A DNA stretch of 49,371 nucleotides from Chromatiaceae bacterium (GTDB taxonomy: Bacteria > Pseudomonadota > Gammaproteobacteria > Chromatiales > Chromatiaceae). The DNA lies in the NCBI GenBank assembly GCA_013426805.1, contig JACDZG010000050.1:1-49371 (forward strand), given 5' to 3'. The notes beneath the pieces are model-generated. The model had not been told where the DNA came from. It made no database searches and was given only the letters and a program-made list of their open reading frames with translations. Numbering within the stretch: position 1 is the first letter of the stretch; every line of letters starts with the position of its first letter. Made by a program: the position numbers and the translations under genes. Below are positions 16,552 through 24,896 of the stretch, piece after piece.

Positions 16552-18396
16552 CTATTTCTGCCCATACATGGCTCTTAGCTTTATTCCGGTTTCCGTCAGC
16601 ACATACTGCTGTCTGGATGAGGTCGGCTTATCCGGCACGGTCATGCGTAGCACGCCACCCGCCAGCAGCGGCTCCAGATGATGGGCCTTGAAGTGGGGCC
16701 GTTGTTTATAGCCGCTGATGGCAAGCAGTTCGTTGAGTGTGCGCGGGGTGTCAGCGTGTTCGACAATCACCCACTGGACGGCGCTCAACTGTACAAGCCT
16801 GGGCACTTGTTCGGTGACATCGGCCGCAACTTGTACGGTGACTTGTTCAGTCGCGTTTCCACTGGTGTCTTTCGTCGTAAGAGGCTGTTCTTGTAATGTT
16901 TTTGCGGCTCCCGCCGACGAGAATCTGACGCGCAGATGTTCCGCAAGAAAGAACAGGGAGCCGCCTTCGCTGGCCGGTGCCAGAAGGGCTTGTACAGTCA
17001 ACCGCTGAACAAGTCCCCGTGCTCCCGGTCCGTTCAGGCCAGTAAGCGCCTTGACATCGGCCAAGTCGATCTGGCCCTTGCGGGTGAGGTAGGCGAAAAC
17101 AGCGGCTTCCTGCTCCGACAGGTTCACCCCCAAGCTGGCTTGGGCAAGGAGTTGGGCCTCGGTGAGCAGCCGGTCCTTGGGTAGGATGAGCCGGAAGGTC
17201 TTCTCCACCTTGTCGTTCTCGATGATCGGTGGGACGTTGCCGAGCCGGCGCCAACCCTCAAAGATGGCGCCCATGCCTGAGCCGGCTTGATCGGACAACC
17301 CGATACGACGGAATGCTGCAACGATGCTGGGGTTCCGCACGGGTTTCTGACCCGGGTCGATCAGTTGTTCCCGCGAAGCAAAGGCGTCGCCGGGATTGAA
17401 GAGTTCGGACTGGTCGCGAAAAAACAGAATCGTTGGCCAGCGTGTCTGGTCGCCGACATCCTGATGGATGAGCAGGTTGATGGTGGCCTCGCGGAAGGAA
17501 ACATAATCCGGCGGGTCGTCCGCGCGACGCAGGCTGCCGGGGTCGATCGCGAAGGGATGGTCAGCATGGCGGGTGTAGAAGTTGACCACCGCTTGCCAGG
17601 TCTTGATGAGGTTTTCTTCCGGCACGGGCGTCATGCGGTCCGCCCAGCGAGCCTGGGCGGAATAGTTCGCCTTGGCTTCGCGGTAGACCTGAAAATCGAC
17701 GATCGGCCTTTTGAGGATTTGGCGGAAGGCCGCGTCAGTGCCGAAAATCAGGATACCTGCGCGCGTGGGAATCAACTGATGCTGCTGGTCGGCAACGCAA
17801 GCCATCTGTTGCAAAAACGCGATGTCCGAGATCTGCTCGTAGCGACCGGGATGGCGTTCTGAATGGCGTTGCCGGTACCAGCGAACCGTTGTTTCGTCGA
17901 AACAGTGCTCGACGTTAAAATCAGGCAACAGATCGCTGTCGTAGGGCGAACTGGAAGCATCGCGAATAAAGCGGATCAGCTCTTCGCCGGTGCAGGTATC
18001 ATCCCTGCCACCACGACGGATATAGGTCTTTGTTGGGTTACCATCTAAGAACACCGGCTTCTCGCCTCGCTGTGCTTCAGGTACATAGAAAACCATAACG
18101 GTCTTCTCATCAAGGGGATGCACCTGGCCCTCGATGGGGAGAAAAACGCTGATCTTATTGCGGTCACGTACTTGGCCGAGAAAATCGTTCTGAACCTTAT
18201 CGACGTCGATTACACCGGATATCGCGAATTGGCTGTTTTCCTGCCTGACACCAAAGACGAGGTGCCCACCCACCGTGTTAGCAAAGGCGCTGACCGTGGA
18301 CAACGCATCTTTAGGAACCGCATAGGATGCTTCCTTGAATTCGATATCGTTCCATTCGATTGAGCGCAGGCGCGTGAGGAGTTCATCGCGATTCAT
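16552..18396 (-). CDS. AlbA_2 / HATPase-like regulator (RecG-related ATP-binding protein)
   Basis: A 614-residue protein with the AlbA_2 (Schlafen AlbA) domain at about 10-145 (EWNDIEFKEA, FANTVGGHLVFGV). A GHKL-like C-terminal ATPase region lies at about 300-420 (FREATINLLIHQDV, NPSIVAAFRRIGL, GSGMGAIFEGWRR). Winged-helix segments follow to the end. Such proteins are annotated as ATP-binding or transcriptional regulators and are frequent in defence islands. The start overlaps an upstream 36-codon remnant by ATGA. Its last 30 residues closely match the product of a second remnant at 18500-18604, which shows that another copy of this gene once existed here. Its exact role in BREX is unknown. 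Confidence 0.85.
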   Translation of the reverse strand: MNRDELLTRLRSIEWNDIEFKEASYAVPKDALSTVSAFANTVGGHLVFGVRQENSQFAISGVIDVDKVQNDFLGQVRDRNKISVFLPIEGQVHPLDEKTVMVFYVPEAQRGEKPVFLDGNPTKTYIRRGGRDDTCTGEELIRFIRDASSSPYDSDLLPDFNVEHCFDETTVRWYRQRHSERHPGRYEQISDIAFLQQMACVADQQHQLIPTRAGILIFGTDAAFRQILKRPIVDFQVYREAKANYSAQARWADRMTPVPEENLIKTWQAVVNFYTRHADHPFAIDPGSLRRADDPPDYVSFREATINLLIHQDVGDQTRWPTILFFRDQSELFNPGDAFASREQLIDPGQKPVRNPSIVAAFRRIGLSDQAGSGMGAIFEGWRRLGNVPPIIENDKVEKTFRLILPKDRLLTEAQLLAQASLGVNLSEQEAAVFAYLTRKGQIDLADVKALTGLNGPGARGLVQRLTVQALLAPASEGGSLFFLAEHLRVRFSSAGAAKTLQEQPLTTKDTSGNATEQVTVQVAADVTEQVPRLVQLSAVQWVIVEHADTPRTLNELLAISGYKQRPHFKAHHLEPLLAGGVLRMTVPDKPTSSRQQYVLTETGIKLRAMYGQK

Positions 18397-18503
18397 GCTG
18401 TCTCCATCCGTTTCCGACGCACCGCGTCGCTCGGGAAGGTCTGGCCCAGGCAGTCGACCGGACCGCTGGCCGCGGCAGTCTGACCATCAAACAGGTCGTT
18501 CAT
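18393..18503 (-). pseudogene. 5' remnant of a second PglXI-like methyltransferase gene
   Basis: A 36-codon frame whose product contains SGPVDCLGQTFPSDAVRR. The intact methyltransferase begins with SGPVDCFGQTFPSDEARR at the same distance from its start, so 15 of 18 residues agree. The DNA after this point is the AlbA_2-like gene, so the remaining methyltransferase sequence is lost. The ATG overlaps the stop of the preceding remnant and the TGA overlaps the next ATG, so the fragment is still set up for coupled translation. Seen directly in the sequence; the interpretation as a truncated gene is strong. Confidence 0.8.
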
Positions 18504-18604
18504 GGGGCCGTATCCTTCTGTTGTTGCCCGGCGAGCAAGGCTGTCCCGCGCTCGGGCAGTTGGTAGCGCTGCTTGCTGGAGCGGGGTTTATCGGGCGGGG
18601 TCAT
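18500..18604 (-). pseudogene. 3' remnant of a second AlbA_2-like gene
   Basis: A 34-codon frame encoding MTPPDKPRSSKQRYQLPERG and a short tail. The intact AlbA_2-like protein ends with MTVPDKPTSSRQQYVLTETG and a similar tail; about 17 of 30 aligned residues are identical. It therefore is the diverged C-terminal end of another copy, fused directly behind the HEPN gene. It begins in an ATGA overlap with the HEPN stop and ends in an ATGA overlap with the methyltransferase remnant. With that remnant it reproduces the AlbA_2-to-methyltransferase junction found intact at 16525-16552. Confidence 0.78.
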
Positions 18605-18993
18605 GACAGCCGCTTGATCTCCTGCTCAGCCCAGTCTTTGAGCGTCTCGACCAAGACCGCAGTCTCCGACTCGTCGATCAGGGGAACCGGGCAAGCTTCA
18701 TAGCGGAATCGCACCGCGTAGTTGTTCAGCAGGCGCAGTGCGTCTCTGGCGGCAGGGACTTGGATCTGGCGACTCCCGCATAATGAGAACAACACGGCAA
18801 GGTCGTGGGTGCGCTCGAATATTAGTCCATGCATCACCAACACGGCCTTGAGGAACTTCTCGCAGGCTTGTTGCGCATGAAAGCCCATCACCTCTTCCGG
18901 CGCCTCACCCGATTCCCGCAAGAGCCGTAGCGTCAGCCGATCGCGCAGCCCTGCTGCCAACATGGCCTCGGCCTGTTCTTTATTGGCGTTCAT
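18601..18993 (-). CDS. HEPN-domain protein of an MNT-HEPN pair
   Basis: A 130-residue HEPN-domain protein (PF05168-like; GFHAQQACEKFLKAVLVMHG and FERTHDLAVLFSLC). MNT-HEPN pairs act as toxin-antitoxin modules in which the nucleotidyltransferase modifies the HEPN protein. I do not see the RX4-6H ribonuclease motif of HepT toxins, so this HEPN may be catalytically inactive or of a different subgroup. The ATG at 18993 overlaps the MNT gene by 14 bases. The stop overlaps the following remnant by ATGA, so the pair is wired into the BREX operon. Confidence 0.8.
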   Translation of the reverse strand: MNANKEQAEAMLAAGLRDRLTLRLLRESGEAPEEVMGFHAQQACEKFLKAVLVMHGLIFERTHDLAVLFSLCGSRQIQVPAARDALRLLNNYAVRFRYEACPVPLIDESETAVLVETLKDWAEQEIKRLS

Positions 18994-19300
18994 AGAGAAC
19001 CTTACCTTCCCGTGCCGCCCAGTAAACCGGTGTGGTCCACCAGTCTCGCCGTTTCTCGAACTCACTCTGGGAGAACAGCAGCAGGTCGACACCGACGCCA
19101 AGCCCGTCCAGGGCACCATGCAGACGCAGATATTCCTGTGTGTAATCGGGTATCTCCCGTTCGACGACGAGTAGATCCAGATCCGAGCCTTCATCGGCAT
19201 CGCCGCGGCCATAAGAGCCGAAGACGATGACCTTGAGTGGCTCACGGGCAGTGGCGGCTATCCGCTGGACTGCTTCATTGATCGCGGCTTCGGTCAACAT
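18980..19300 (-). CDS. MNT-type minimal nucleotidyltransferase
   Basis: A 106-residue nucleotidyltransferase of the MNT/MntA type. The catalytic signature GS-x10-DxD is complete: Gly28-Ser29 (FGSYGRGD) and Asp40-Leu-Asp42 (SDLDLLVV). The protein probably adenylylates its HEPN partner to neutralise it. GAGGA lies 7 bases before the ATG at 19300; a GTG three bases earlier is possible but too close to that site. The region just upstream is a palindromic repeat element rather than a promoter I can recognise. Confidence 0.85.
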   Translation of the reverse strand: MLTEAAINEAVQRIAATAREPLKVIVFGSYGRGDADEGSDLDLLVVEREIPDYTQEYLRLHGALDGLGVGVDLLLFSQSEFEKRRDWWTTPVYWAAREGKVLYERQ

Positions 19301-19340
19301 CACTCTGTCCTCTGTATTGCGGAGTGGCCAGTTGTAGCTG

Positions 19341-19388
19341 TCGGGTTAGCCCGACGCCCGGATGGTGGATGCGCTGCGCTTATCCACC
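19341..19388. repeat. Double palindromic interspersed element
   Basis: Two hairpins lie side by side: TCGGG-TTAG-CCCGA (19341-19354) and a 25-base palindrome with GGTGGAT…ATCCACC arms around a GCGC-rich centre (19364-19388). The second matches the GTGGAT/GCGCAGCGC motif I know as a widely dispersed repeat in proteobacterial genomes. It separates the truncated DUF4276 gene from the MNT-HEPN pair and may mark a deletion or insertion endpoint. It could also attenuate transcription. Confidence 0.65.
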
Positions 19389-19417
19389 CTACGGAAGGAT
19401 CGATGTGGCCCTGCAAG

Positions 19418-19651
19418 TCAAAGCCCCATGCGACGCTTGAGCTCGTCGATAAATCGCTCGGCCCAACCGGAGGCGTCGATGACGGCAATACAGAAAGACT
19501 CGTAAGCTTTGTCCCGACTGCCCCGGGCCTTGATGACAGGGCGAGCCGTCACGCCGGCCTTGGTGAGGAAGGTCCTCAGGCCCTCACGGCAGGCCGCGCG
19601 CAGATGATTGGTGTCGCCGCCGCCCTCGACAAATACGGTGACATCTACCAT
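19418..19651 (-). CDS. DUF4276-like protein, C-terminally truncated
   Basis: A 77-residue protein opening with VDVTVFVEGGGDTNHLRAAC and continuing through GSRDKAYESFC, as at the N-terminus of DUF4276 proteins. Full family members are roughly twice or more this length. Here similarity stops after about residue 60 and an unrelated-looking WAERFIDELKRRMGL tail runs to the stop, so the 3' part seems lost. The gene start overlaps the end of the AAA ATPase gene by 7 bases, the usual ATPase-DUF4276 pairing. The truncated end lies about 30 bases from the palindromic element. Confidence 0.6.
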   Translation of the reverse strand: MVDVTVFVEGGGDTNHLRAACREGLRTFLTKAGVTARPVIKARGSRDKAYESFCIAVIDASGWAERFIDELKRRMGL

Positions 19652-20558
19652 CGTGTCCCTCCAAGGTCGCCGCTCATCCACAACTCGCCGAGGCGGTATT
19701 TTTCCAGCCAAGGTTTCAGTTCGTCCGCTTTAAGCCTCTTCAGCCTGGTGCCATTCTCGTCCTTCTCGGCGACCAGTACATTCTCCGGTTCATCGTGCAT
19801 GCAGTCTACCAACACATCGGAATGCGTGGTAACAATGAGCTGGCAGCGCTCCGCTGCCTCCTTCAGCAGGTCGGCGACCGTGGGCAGGATATCGGGGTGC
19901 AGGCCAAGCTCCGGCTCCTCAATGCAGATGAGGGGCGGCGGCTTGGGGTGGCAGAGGATAGCGAGCAGGCACAGATAACGCAGGGTGCCATCCGAAAGGC
20001 GCGCCGCCGGGATGATCCGATCGCCCTCCTGAATAAAGACCTGGACGCTGCCGCCCTCGATCTGAATACCGTAGTCATCGATGGCGTCGTAAAGCTTGCG
20101 CAGGGCCGCCAGCACGCGGGCTTTGACTGCCGGTTCACGTTGGAAGCTTCGGCCCGTCCGGGTTGGTAGCTGTAGTAGGGAGAGGGTGGGGGTGCCCCGT
20201 CTTTCCTACCGCTGCCTTCAATGATTTCCGCGACCAACGCGAATTGCTGTCCGGTTTCAGTGAAGGCGAGGTCATGGCGCAGATTGTGTGGTCCTCCTGG
20301 GTACGCGATTTCGACGTCGAGATTCGCGACACGGGCTCCCGTGGGTCCCTTCCAGAGCCATTCGCGCACGCCGCCGCCTTCGCGGATCGGCTTCTGCAAG
20401 TCCCGCGGTGCGTTGCGCAGCAGGTCGAAGGCTTCGAGCAGGTTGGACTTACCGGAGCCGTTCGGGCCTATCACCAGATTAAGTGGGCGTAACGGCGTTG
20501 CCTCCGTACTGGTTCCGAAGCTCAAGAAGCGGTCGAGTCTGATGGCATGGATCAACAT
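19645..20558 (-). pseudogene. AAA ATPase partner of DUF4276, interrupted by a frameshift
   Basis: Two frames join into one ATPase of about 304 residues. The first has MLIHAIRLDRFLSFG and Walker A GPNGSGKS (31-38). The second has LVLAALRKLYDAIDDYG-type sequence, a signature LSDGTLRYLCLL, Walker B ICIEEPELGLHPD and switch His VTTHSDVLVD. The frames must switch near 20150-20165, where reading frame 2 gives GRSFQREPAVKARVLAAL. The length of the joined gene (914 bases) implies one missing base. This is either true decay or a sequencing error. It starts 13 bases after brxC, inside the BREX operon. Confidence 0.72.
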
Positions 20559-20571
20559 TGGATGGTCCCGT

Positions 20572-23500
20572 TTACTCCAACACAAACCGCAGCTTGCCGG
20601 CGTCCTTGCCCTTGCAGCGGTCATTGATGAAGGTCTCGAAGCGCTTGCGCAGTTCGTCCGGAGTGGCCGGCGAGCCGCCCGCCAGTAGCGCCTGCTTGAT
20701 GTCTTCGCCGGTCACGGTCACTGGTTCCAAACCCGATAGGGCCTCTTGGACCGCACCCACGAACCCCGGGGGGATAGGCTCCGGTAGGACTTGGGCGTCG
20801 AGAAATGCCTCGATGGTGTGGCGGTCGGCTGGCTTGAGAAGGCTGAAGTTGGCCTGGATGATCGGGTCGTCCAGGTTGTCGAGCAGGGTCCGCTGCCAGG
20901 CAGAGAGTAGACGATCCAGGTCATCGTCGAGCTTGGTCAGGGCATTGGCGGCGGGACCGAAGGCGAGCGATTCATTAGCCGGTTTGAAGCTGCAATGGGG
21001 GCAGATGGGGCTTGCGACCAGTTCGGACTCGGTGAGCTGGTAGCAACTCTTGAGATTCGCCAGCCGATCCTCGAAGGCCGCAAGCTGGCTGGTCGGCATC
21101 AGTGAGATTTCCGCCAAGGCGCGCAGGGCGACCAGTCGGGGGTCTTTGCGTAGGGCGGTCTTGGTCTTATCTTCAGCGACACCCAGGCGCGCCTTGCTGT
21201 GGCTCGTGATATAGGCGTTGACATAGTCCTTTTTCAACTTTGCGAGGGCGTGGCGGCAGTCGGCGGCGATCTGACCGCTGGTGCTGCCGGACTTGATCGC
21301 ATCGGGAGTCTTACCGCGGGCGCCGCTAAGCTTGGCGATGGTTGCGGCCCGATCGGCCTGGGCCTGCGCGATCCATGGGTGGTCGCCCGGTAGAACGATC
21401 TCGGCCTGGGACAGATACGCGGCCGTGGGACCGAGTTCGGCGACCAGCGCCAGCAGGGTCTCGCCGGCGGAGAGCACCTCCAGGTTCTGCTGCTGGGCTG
21501 CGATGTCTTCCAAACCAATGCGCAGGTTCTTGAGCTTGCCGACGGTGTTGTAGGGCGAGAGGGCCTCGGTGAAGGTCTTGAGTGCGTCGAGTCGCGTGCG
21601 CCAGTCGCGTAGCTCCTCATCGCGCAGCAGTGACTGGCCCCAGAAGGCCAGGCGGCCCGGCATATCGGTCGTCGCCTTGAGGCCGCGGTTGACCAGCTCG
21701 CCGACGCCCTGTTGCAACTGTTTGACGGGCTCCTCTGAGCCTTGGGTCGCCAGTTGGGCCAATCCGGGTGACAGGCCCAGCAGTTCGAACAGCGCCCGCA
21801 GGACCTCCACGTCGAGTGCTTTCGGGGCCTCGATGTGCTTGAACGCCTTCAGTTCGTCGAGCGAATGCTCGGCCAGTTGGGCGAGTTTGCCGGAGTCGAT
21901 CTTGTCGCCGGTGATGGCGAGCACGCAGTGACCGCTGTAGACCAGGGCGCCCAGGACGACCGCGAACAGGTCCGGCTCCAGGCGGAACCGGGCGGGGGCG
22001 AAGTGCTCGGCTCCGTAGGCGCCGGTCAACAGCTCGCCGCGATTGAGCACTTGGCCATGACCCTTGGCCTTGAGGCGGGCCAGCACCTCCTGGGCGTAGG
22101 GCGAGCGAGCAGCGTCGATGCGGTCACCGTCGAGCATTGCCAAGGCATCCAGGATCGCCACGGCGTCTTTGGTACGCGGGCCGCCGGCCAGCCACCGCAA
22201 CGCGCTCACCACGAGCTGCTTGCGGTTGGTCTCGGTAACGAGCAGCGAGAAGGTCGGATACTCGGGGGCGAGGTCGGCAAACTGTTGGCCGAATGCGAGC
22301 CCGGAGGTCACATTGACGATATCGCGGAAGTTGATGCGGTCATCGGCCCCCAGGCGGGCCTTGTCGCGCATTGAAACCCCGCGCACCCAGTCCGCAAGGG
22401 GCTTGGTCTTGCCGGCGTGGGTGACTTCCAGGGCGGTCATCTGCTTTTCCTGGAGCCACTTGCTCATGGCCTTCAGGGCATCCTGGCTCTTTCCGAGATA
22501 GATGGTCTTTGGGTTGCCGCTGGCCGTGGAGGCGAGATCAAGGGCCGCGGCATAGGTGGCCAGGTGGTGCTTGAGGTCGTCGTCGAGCCCATTGAGGCGG
22601 AAGAACACCTCGTCCGCCAGGTGTTCGTCGCGAAAGCGCGGCGCGTCGAAGGGCTGGATGAAGTAGATGTAGAAGTCCCGCGGCGGCTGCGCCGTGGGGC
22701 GATCATTGGGGGCGCCGAAGAAGAGATAACCAACGCGCTCGACCCGCCGCTCCTGCCATTCGATCTGATACTGCCAGATCTGGAAGCCGGAGACGTAGGT
22801 GGTCTCGTCGGTGCGCTCCATGAGCTGGCGCACCGCGCTGAAGTAGGCTCGATCCAGCGCATCGTCGGACAGGGCATCGGCGCGCTTTTCGATCTGCGCG
22901 TCGTAGTCGATGTCTTTCTTGAGATCGAGGTAATACTGATCGGTGCCTGGCGCCTTGGAAATGAACTGTCCGTTGACGGTCTTCAGGGTCTCGCGGAGCA
23001 CCGTCTGGACCAGTGAGAGGAGATCGGCTGCCGGGTCGCCGCCCATGTCCTCGATGCCCGGCTGGTACAAACACAGGGTATCGCGTAATTCCTCAGCCGT
23101 TGGCCCGATGGGAATATAGATGTCGCCGCCGGTGGTCAGCCGGTGGACCGACAGTGCGGCGATCAGGCGTAGGGCCATGGGCTTGTAGGTCGGGCGGGCA
23201 AAGGCTTGTTGGACCCGTCCGGACAGCACCTCGGAGACCTTGACCACGGGACCGATGGCGGGGTCGGCACGCAGTACCGAGTTGGCCGTGACGGTGTCCC
23301 AGAAGCGGTCATACCCGAGCAGTCCAGGTCGATCGACGGGGACCTCATCCGCAAGCATGGCCTGTATCTGATCACGGATGGTAACGAGCGCGCCGCGCTT
23401 TTCGGCGAAAATCAGACGCTCGAAGGTGCCGATGTAGTCCGGATGCACCGGGAACAAGCGGACGTACTCATCCATCCGCTCGTTCATAGTGCCGTAGCAG

Positions 23501-24333
23501 CGAGCGAAGGGCCGCAGATAGGTGCGAATCTTGTCCTGCTGGTCGGCGGACTTTTTCAGCAGTCGTTCCGCGACCACGAAACTCACATCCTGGCGCGCGA
23601 GCAGCACTTGGGTGAATCGGTCTTTCACCCGTCGCAGGCTGTCTGCGACATGCAGGAAACGGCTGCTGTCGAAGACCGCTTCCTGGACGCCGGCCACGAA
23701 GCGAAAGCGCAGATGCTTGCAGACCTCACCGATCTCGCGCAGGAAGGACAGCTCGAGCACCAGGTCGTGGTCCTTGCGCGAGCGCAGATACTCCAAGAAT
23801 TCGTCAACCACCAGCAGGACGCCCTGGCCCGGATAGCGCTCGTCGAAGGCTGCCATCATCGCCTCGAAGGCGGCCTTGTTGTTGACTACAAGGTCTGCGG
23901 ACGGGAAGCGGTAGTCCACGCCGATCCGCTTGAGCAGGGACTCCAACTCGCCGGTCACGATCCGGCGCAGCGACAGTTCGCTTACAACCTCGGTGCGGTG
24001 GACTTGGAACCGGCCGGCAATCGCGCCGGCCGCCGCGGCGACCTTGGGATGACGCAGCATCGACAGGTAGCTGGCGTCTTCCGCCACCAGCGAGAGCACC
24101 GACATCAGGTGTGATTTGCCGGTGCCGTAGTTGCCGACGACGAGCACGCCCTTGTGGTCGACGGACTCGTCGAAGGAGAGTTGCGGGATCATGGCACCTG
24201 CGATGCGCTCGGCCATGTCGTCGGAGATAACGTAGGTCGAGACCAGCTTTTGCCCCTCGTCGGCACGGTTCGCGTCAAGCAGTTGGATGACCGATTCAAT
24301 CGGCTCGAATTGGATGAGATCCCCGTAGCGCAT
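20572..24333 (-). CDS. brxC: BREX large ATPase BrxC (type 3 form)
   Basis: A 1253-residue P-loop ATPase, the conserved BrxC of BREX. Walker A is GNYGTGKS (67-74) and Walker B is LLVVDEFLEYL (about 173-183). A single CxxC pair (SPICPHCSFKP) lies near residue 1115. Length is as expected for the type 3 protein. AGGA lies 5 bases before the ATG. It follows brxF with an 18-base gap, the type 3 order. BrxC is thought to be an AAA+ motor that couples recognition of foreign DNA to the methyltransferase/PglZ complex. The gene appears intact. Confidence 0.9.
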   Translation of the reverse strand: MRYGDLIQFEPIESVIQLLDANRADEGQKLVSTYVISDDMAERIAGAMIPQLSFDESVDHKGVLVVGNYGTGKSHLMSVLSLVAEDASYLSMLRHPKVAAAAGAIAGRFQVHRTEVVSELSLRRIVTGELESLLKRIGVDYRFPSADLVVNNKAAFEAMMAAFDERYPGQGVLLVVDEFLEYLRSRKDHDLVLELSFLREIGEVCKHLRFRFVAGVQEAVFDSSRFLHVADSLRRVKDRFTQVLLARQDVSFVVAERLLKKSADQQDKIRTYLRPFARCYGTMNERMDEYVRLFPVHPDYIGTFERLIFAEKRGALVTIRDQIQAMLADEVPVDRPGLLGYDRFWDTVTANSVLRADPAIGPVVKVSEVLSGRVQQAFARPTYKPMALRLIAALSVHRLTTGGDIYIPIGPTAEELRDTLCLYQPGIEDMGGDPAADLLSLVQTVLRETLKTVNGQFISKAPGTDQYYLDLKKDIDYDAQIEKRADALSDDALDRAYFSAVRQLMERTDETTYVSGFQIWQYQIEWQERRVERVGYLFFGAPNDRPTAQPPRDFYIYFIQPFDAPRFRDEHLADEVFFRLNGLDDDLKHHLATYAAALDLASTASGNPKTIYLGKSQDALKAMSKWLQEKQMTALEVTHAGKTKPLADWVRGVSMRDKARLGADDRINFRDIVNVTSGLAFGQQFADLAPEYPTFSLLVTETNRKQLVVSALRWLAGGPRTKDAVAILDALAMLDGDRIDAARSPYAQEVLARLKAKGHGQVLNRGELLTGAYGAEHFAPARFRLEPDLFAVVLGALVYSGHCVLAITGDKIDSGKLAQLAEHSLDELKAFKHIEAPKALDVEVLRALFELLGLSPGLAQLATQGSEEPVKQLQQGVGELVNRGLKATTDMPGRLAFWGQSLLRDEELRDWRTRLDALKTFTEALSPYNTVGKLKNLRIGLEDIAAQQQNLEVLSAGETLLALVAELGPTAAYLSQAEIVLPGDHPWIAQAQADRAATIAKLSGARGKTPDAIKSGSTSGQIAADCRHALAKLKKDYVNAYITSHSKARLGVAEDKTKTALRKDPRLVALRALAEISLMPTSQLAAFEDRLANLKSCYQLTESELVASPICPHCSFKPANESLAFGPAANALTKLDDDLDRLLSAWQRTLLDNLDDPIIQANFSLLKPADRHTIEAFLDAQVLPEPIPPGFVGAVQEALSGLEPVTVTGEDIKQALLAGGSPATPDELRKRFETFINDRCKGKDAGKLRFVLE

Positions 24334-24351
24334 GCGTTCCTGTCTCTTTCT

Positions 24352-24852
24352 CTATTGTTCGAGGTCGAGCGCAACCAAACCATCAAGGCTATAGTCACGA
24401 TATTCCGCGTGCCCCATCTCCGCATAGGTCAGCCGCGGCCCGTTGCCGCCGTGCCGCAACGCGGACGGCCAGACCGCGACGACTCGCCGGCCCTGAGCTT
24501 GGCGCTTGAGCAGATCAAGCGGATTGAGAGCGAGTGAGGCATCGAACAGGAGTTCGATGTTGTCGATCAGCAGGAGATCGCCGCGGCAGTGGGGTTTCGC
24601 GATCTCGCGCAGGAGGTTGCCCGCCTGGAGTTGGCGCTCGCGGTACGGCAGCGCGGCGAGCCGTCGGCCCAACGTCGCGCCCACATTCAGCGGCGAGGCC
24701 CCGGTGCGGTCGCCGAAGGCCCGCAGCAGTGCGGTCTTGCCGCTTCCGGGCGGCCCGATTAGCAGGACAAGCTTGCTGTGCAGGGCGGCGAGATCGTCGA
24801 CCAGCCGTTCCAAGTGCGCGAGCATGCTTGATCGTGAGGATATCGCCTTCAC
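24352..24852 (-). CDS. brxF: BREX type 3 P-loop protein BrxF
   Basis: A 166-residue small ATPase. Walker A is LIGPPGSGKTALLR (about 31-44) and Walker B is DLLLIDNIELLFD. The family BrxF is specific to BREX type 3 and is its first gene, which fits its position here. The start is uncertain: a GTG at 24852 has AAGG 6 bases upstream, while an ATG at 24825 would give a protein nine residues shorter but has no clear ribosome site. It diverges from the DMT transporter gene across about 280 bases, where the operon promoter must lie. Confidence 0.88.
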   Translation of the reverse strand: MKAISSRSSMLAHLERLVDDLAALHSKLVLLIGPPGSGKTALLRAFGDRTGASPLNVGATLGRRLAALPYRERQLQAGNLLREIAKPHCRGDLLLIDNIELLFDASLALNPLDLLKRQAQGRRVVAVWPSALRHGGNGPRLTYAEMGHAEYRDYSLDGLVALDLEQ

Positions 24853-24896
24853 CGGGCCTTATGGGCATCAGGGAGACCACATTGGCCCCAGGCGTC

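Noticed and set aside
9062-24852. Assignment to BREX type 1 or to DISARM
   Set aside because: No brxB or brxL is seen, and no DISARM drmA/drmB/drmC genes; brxF and the PglXI-type enzyme point to type 3.
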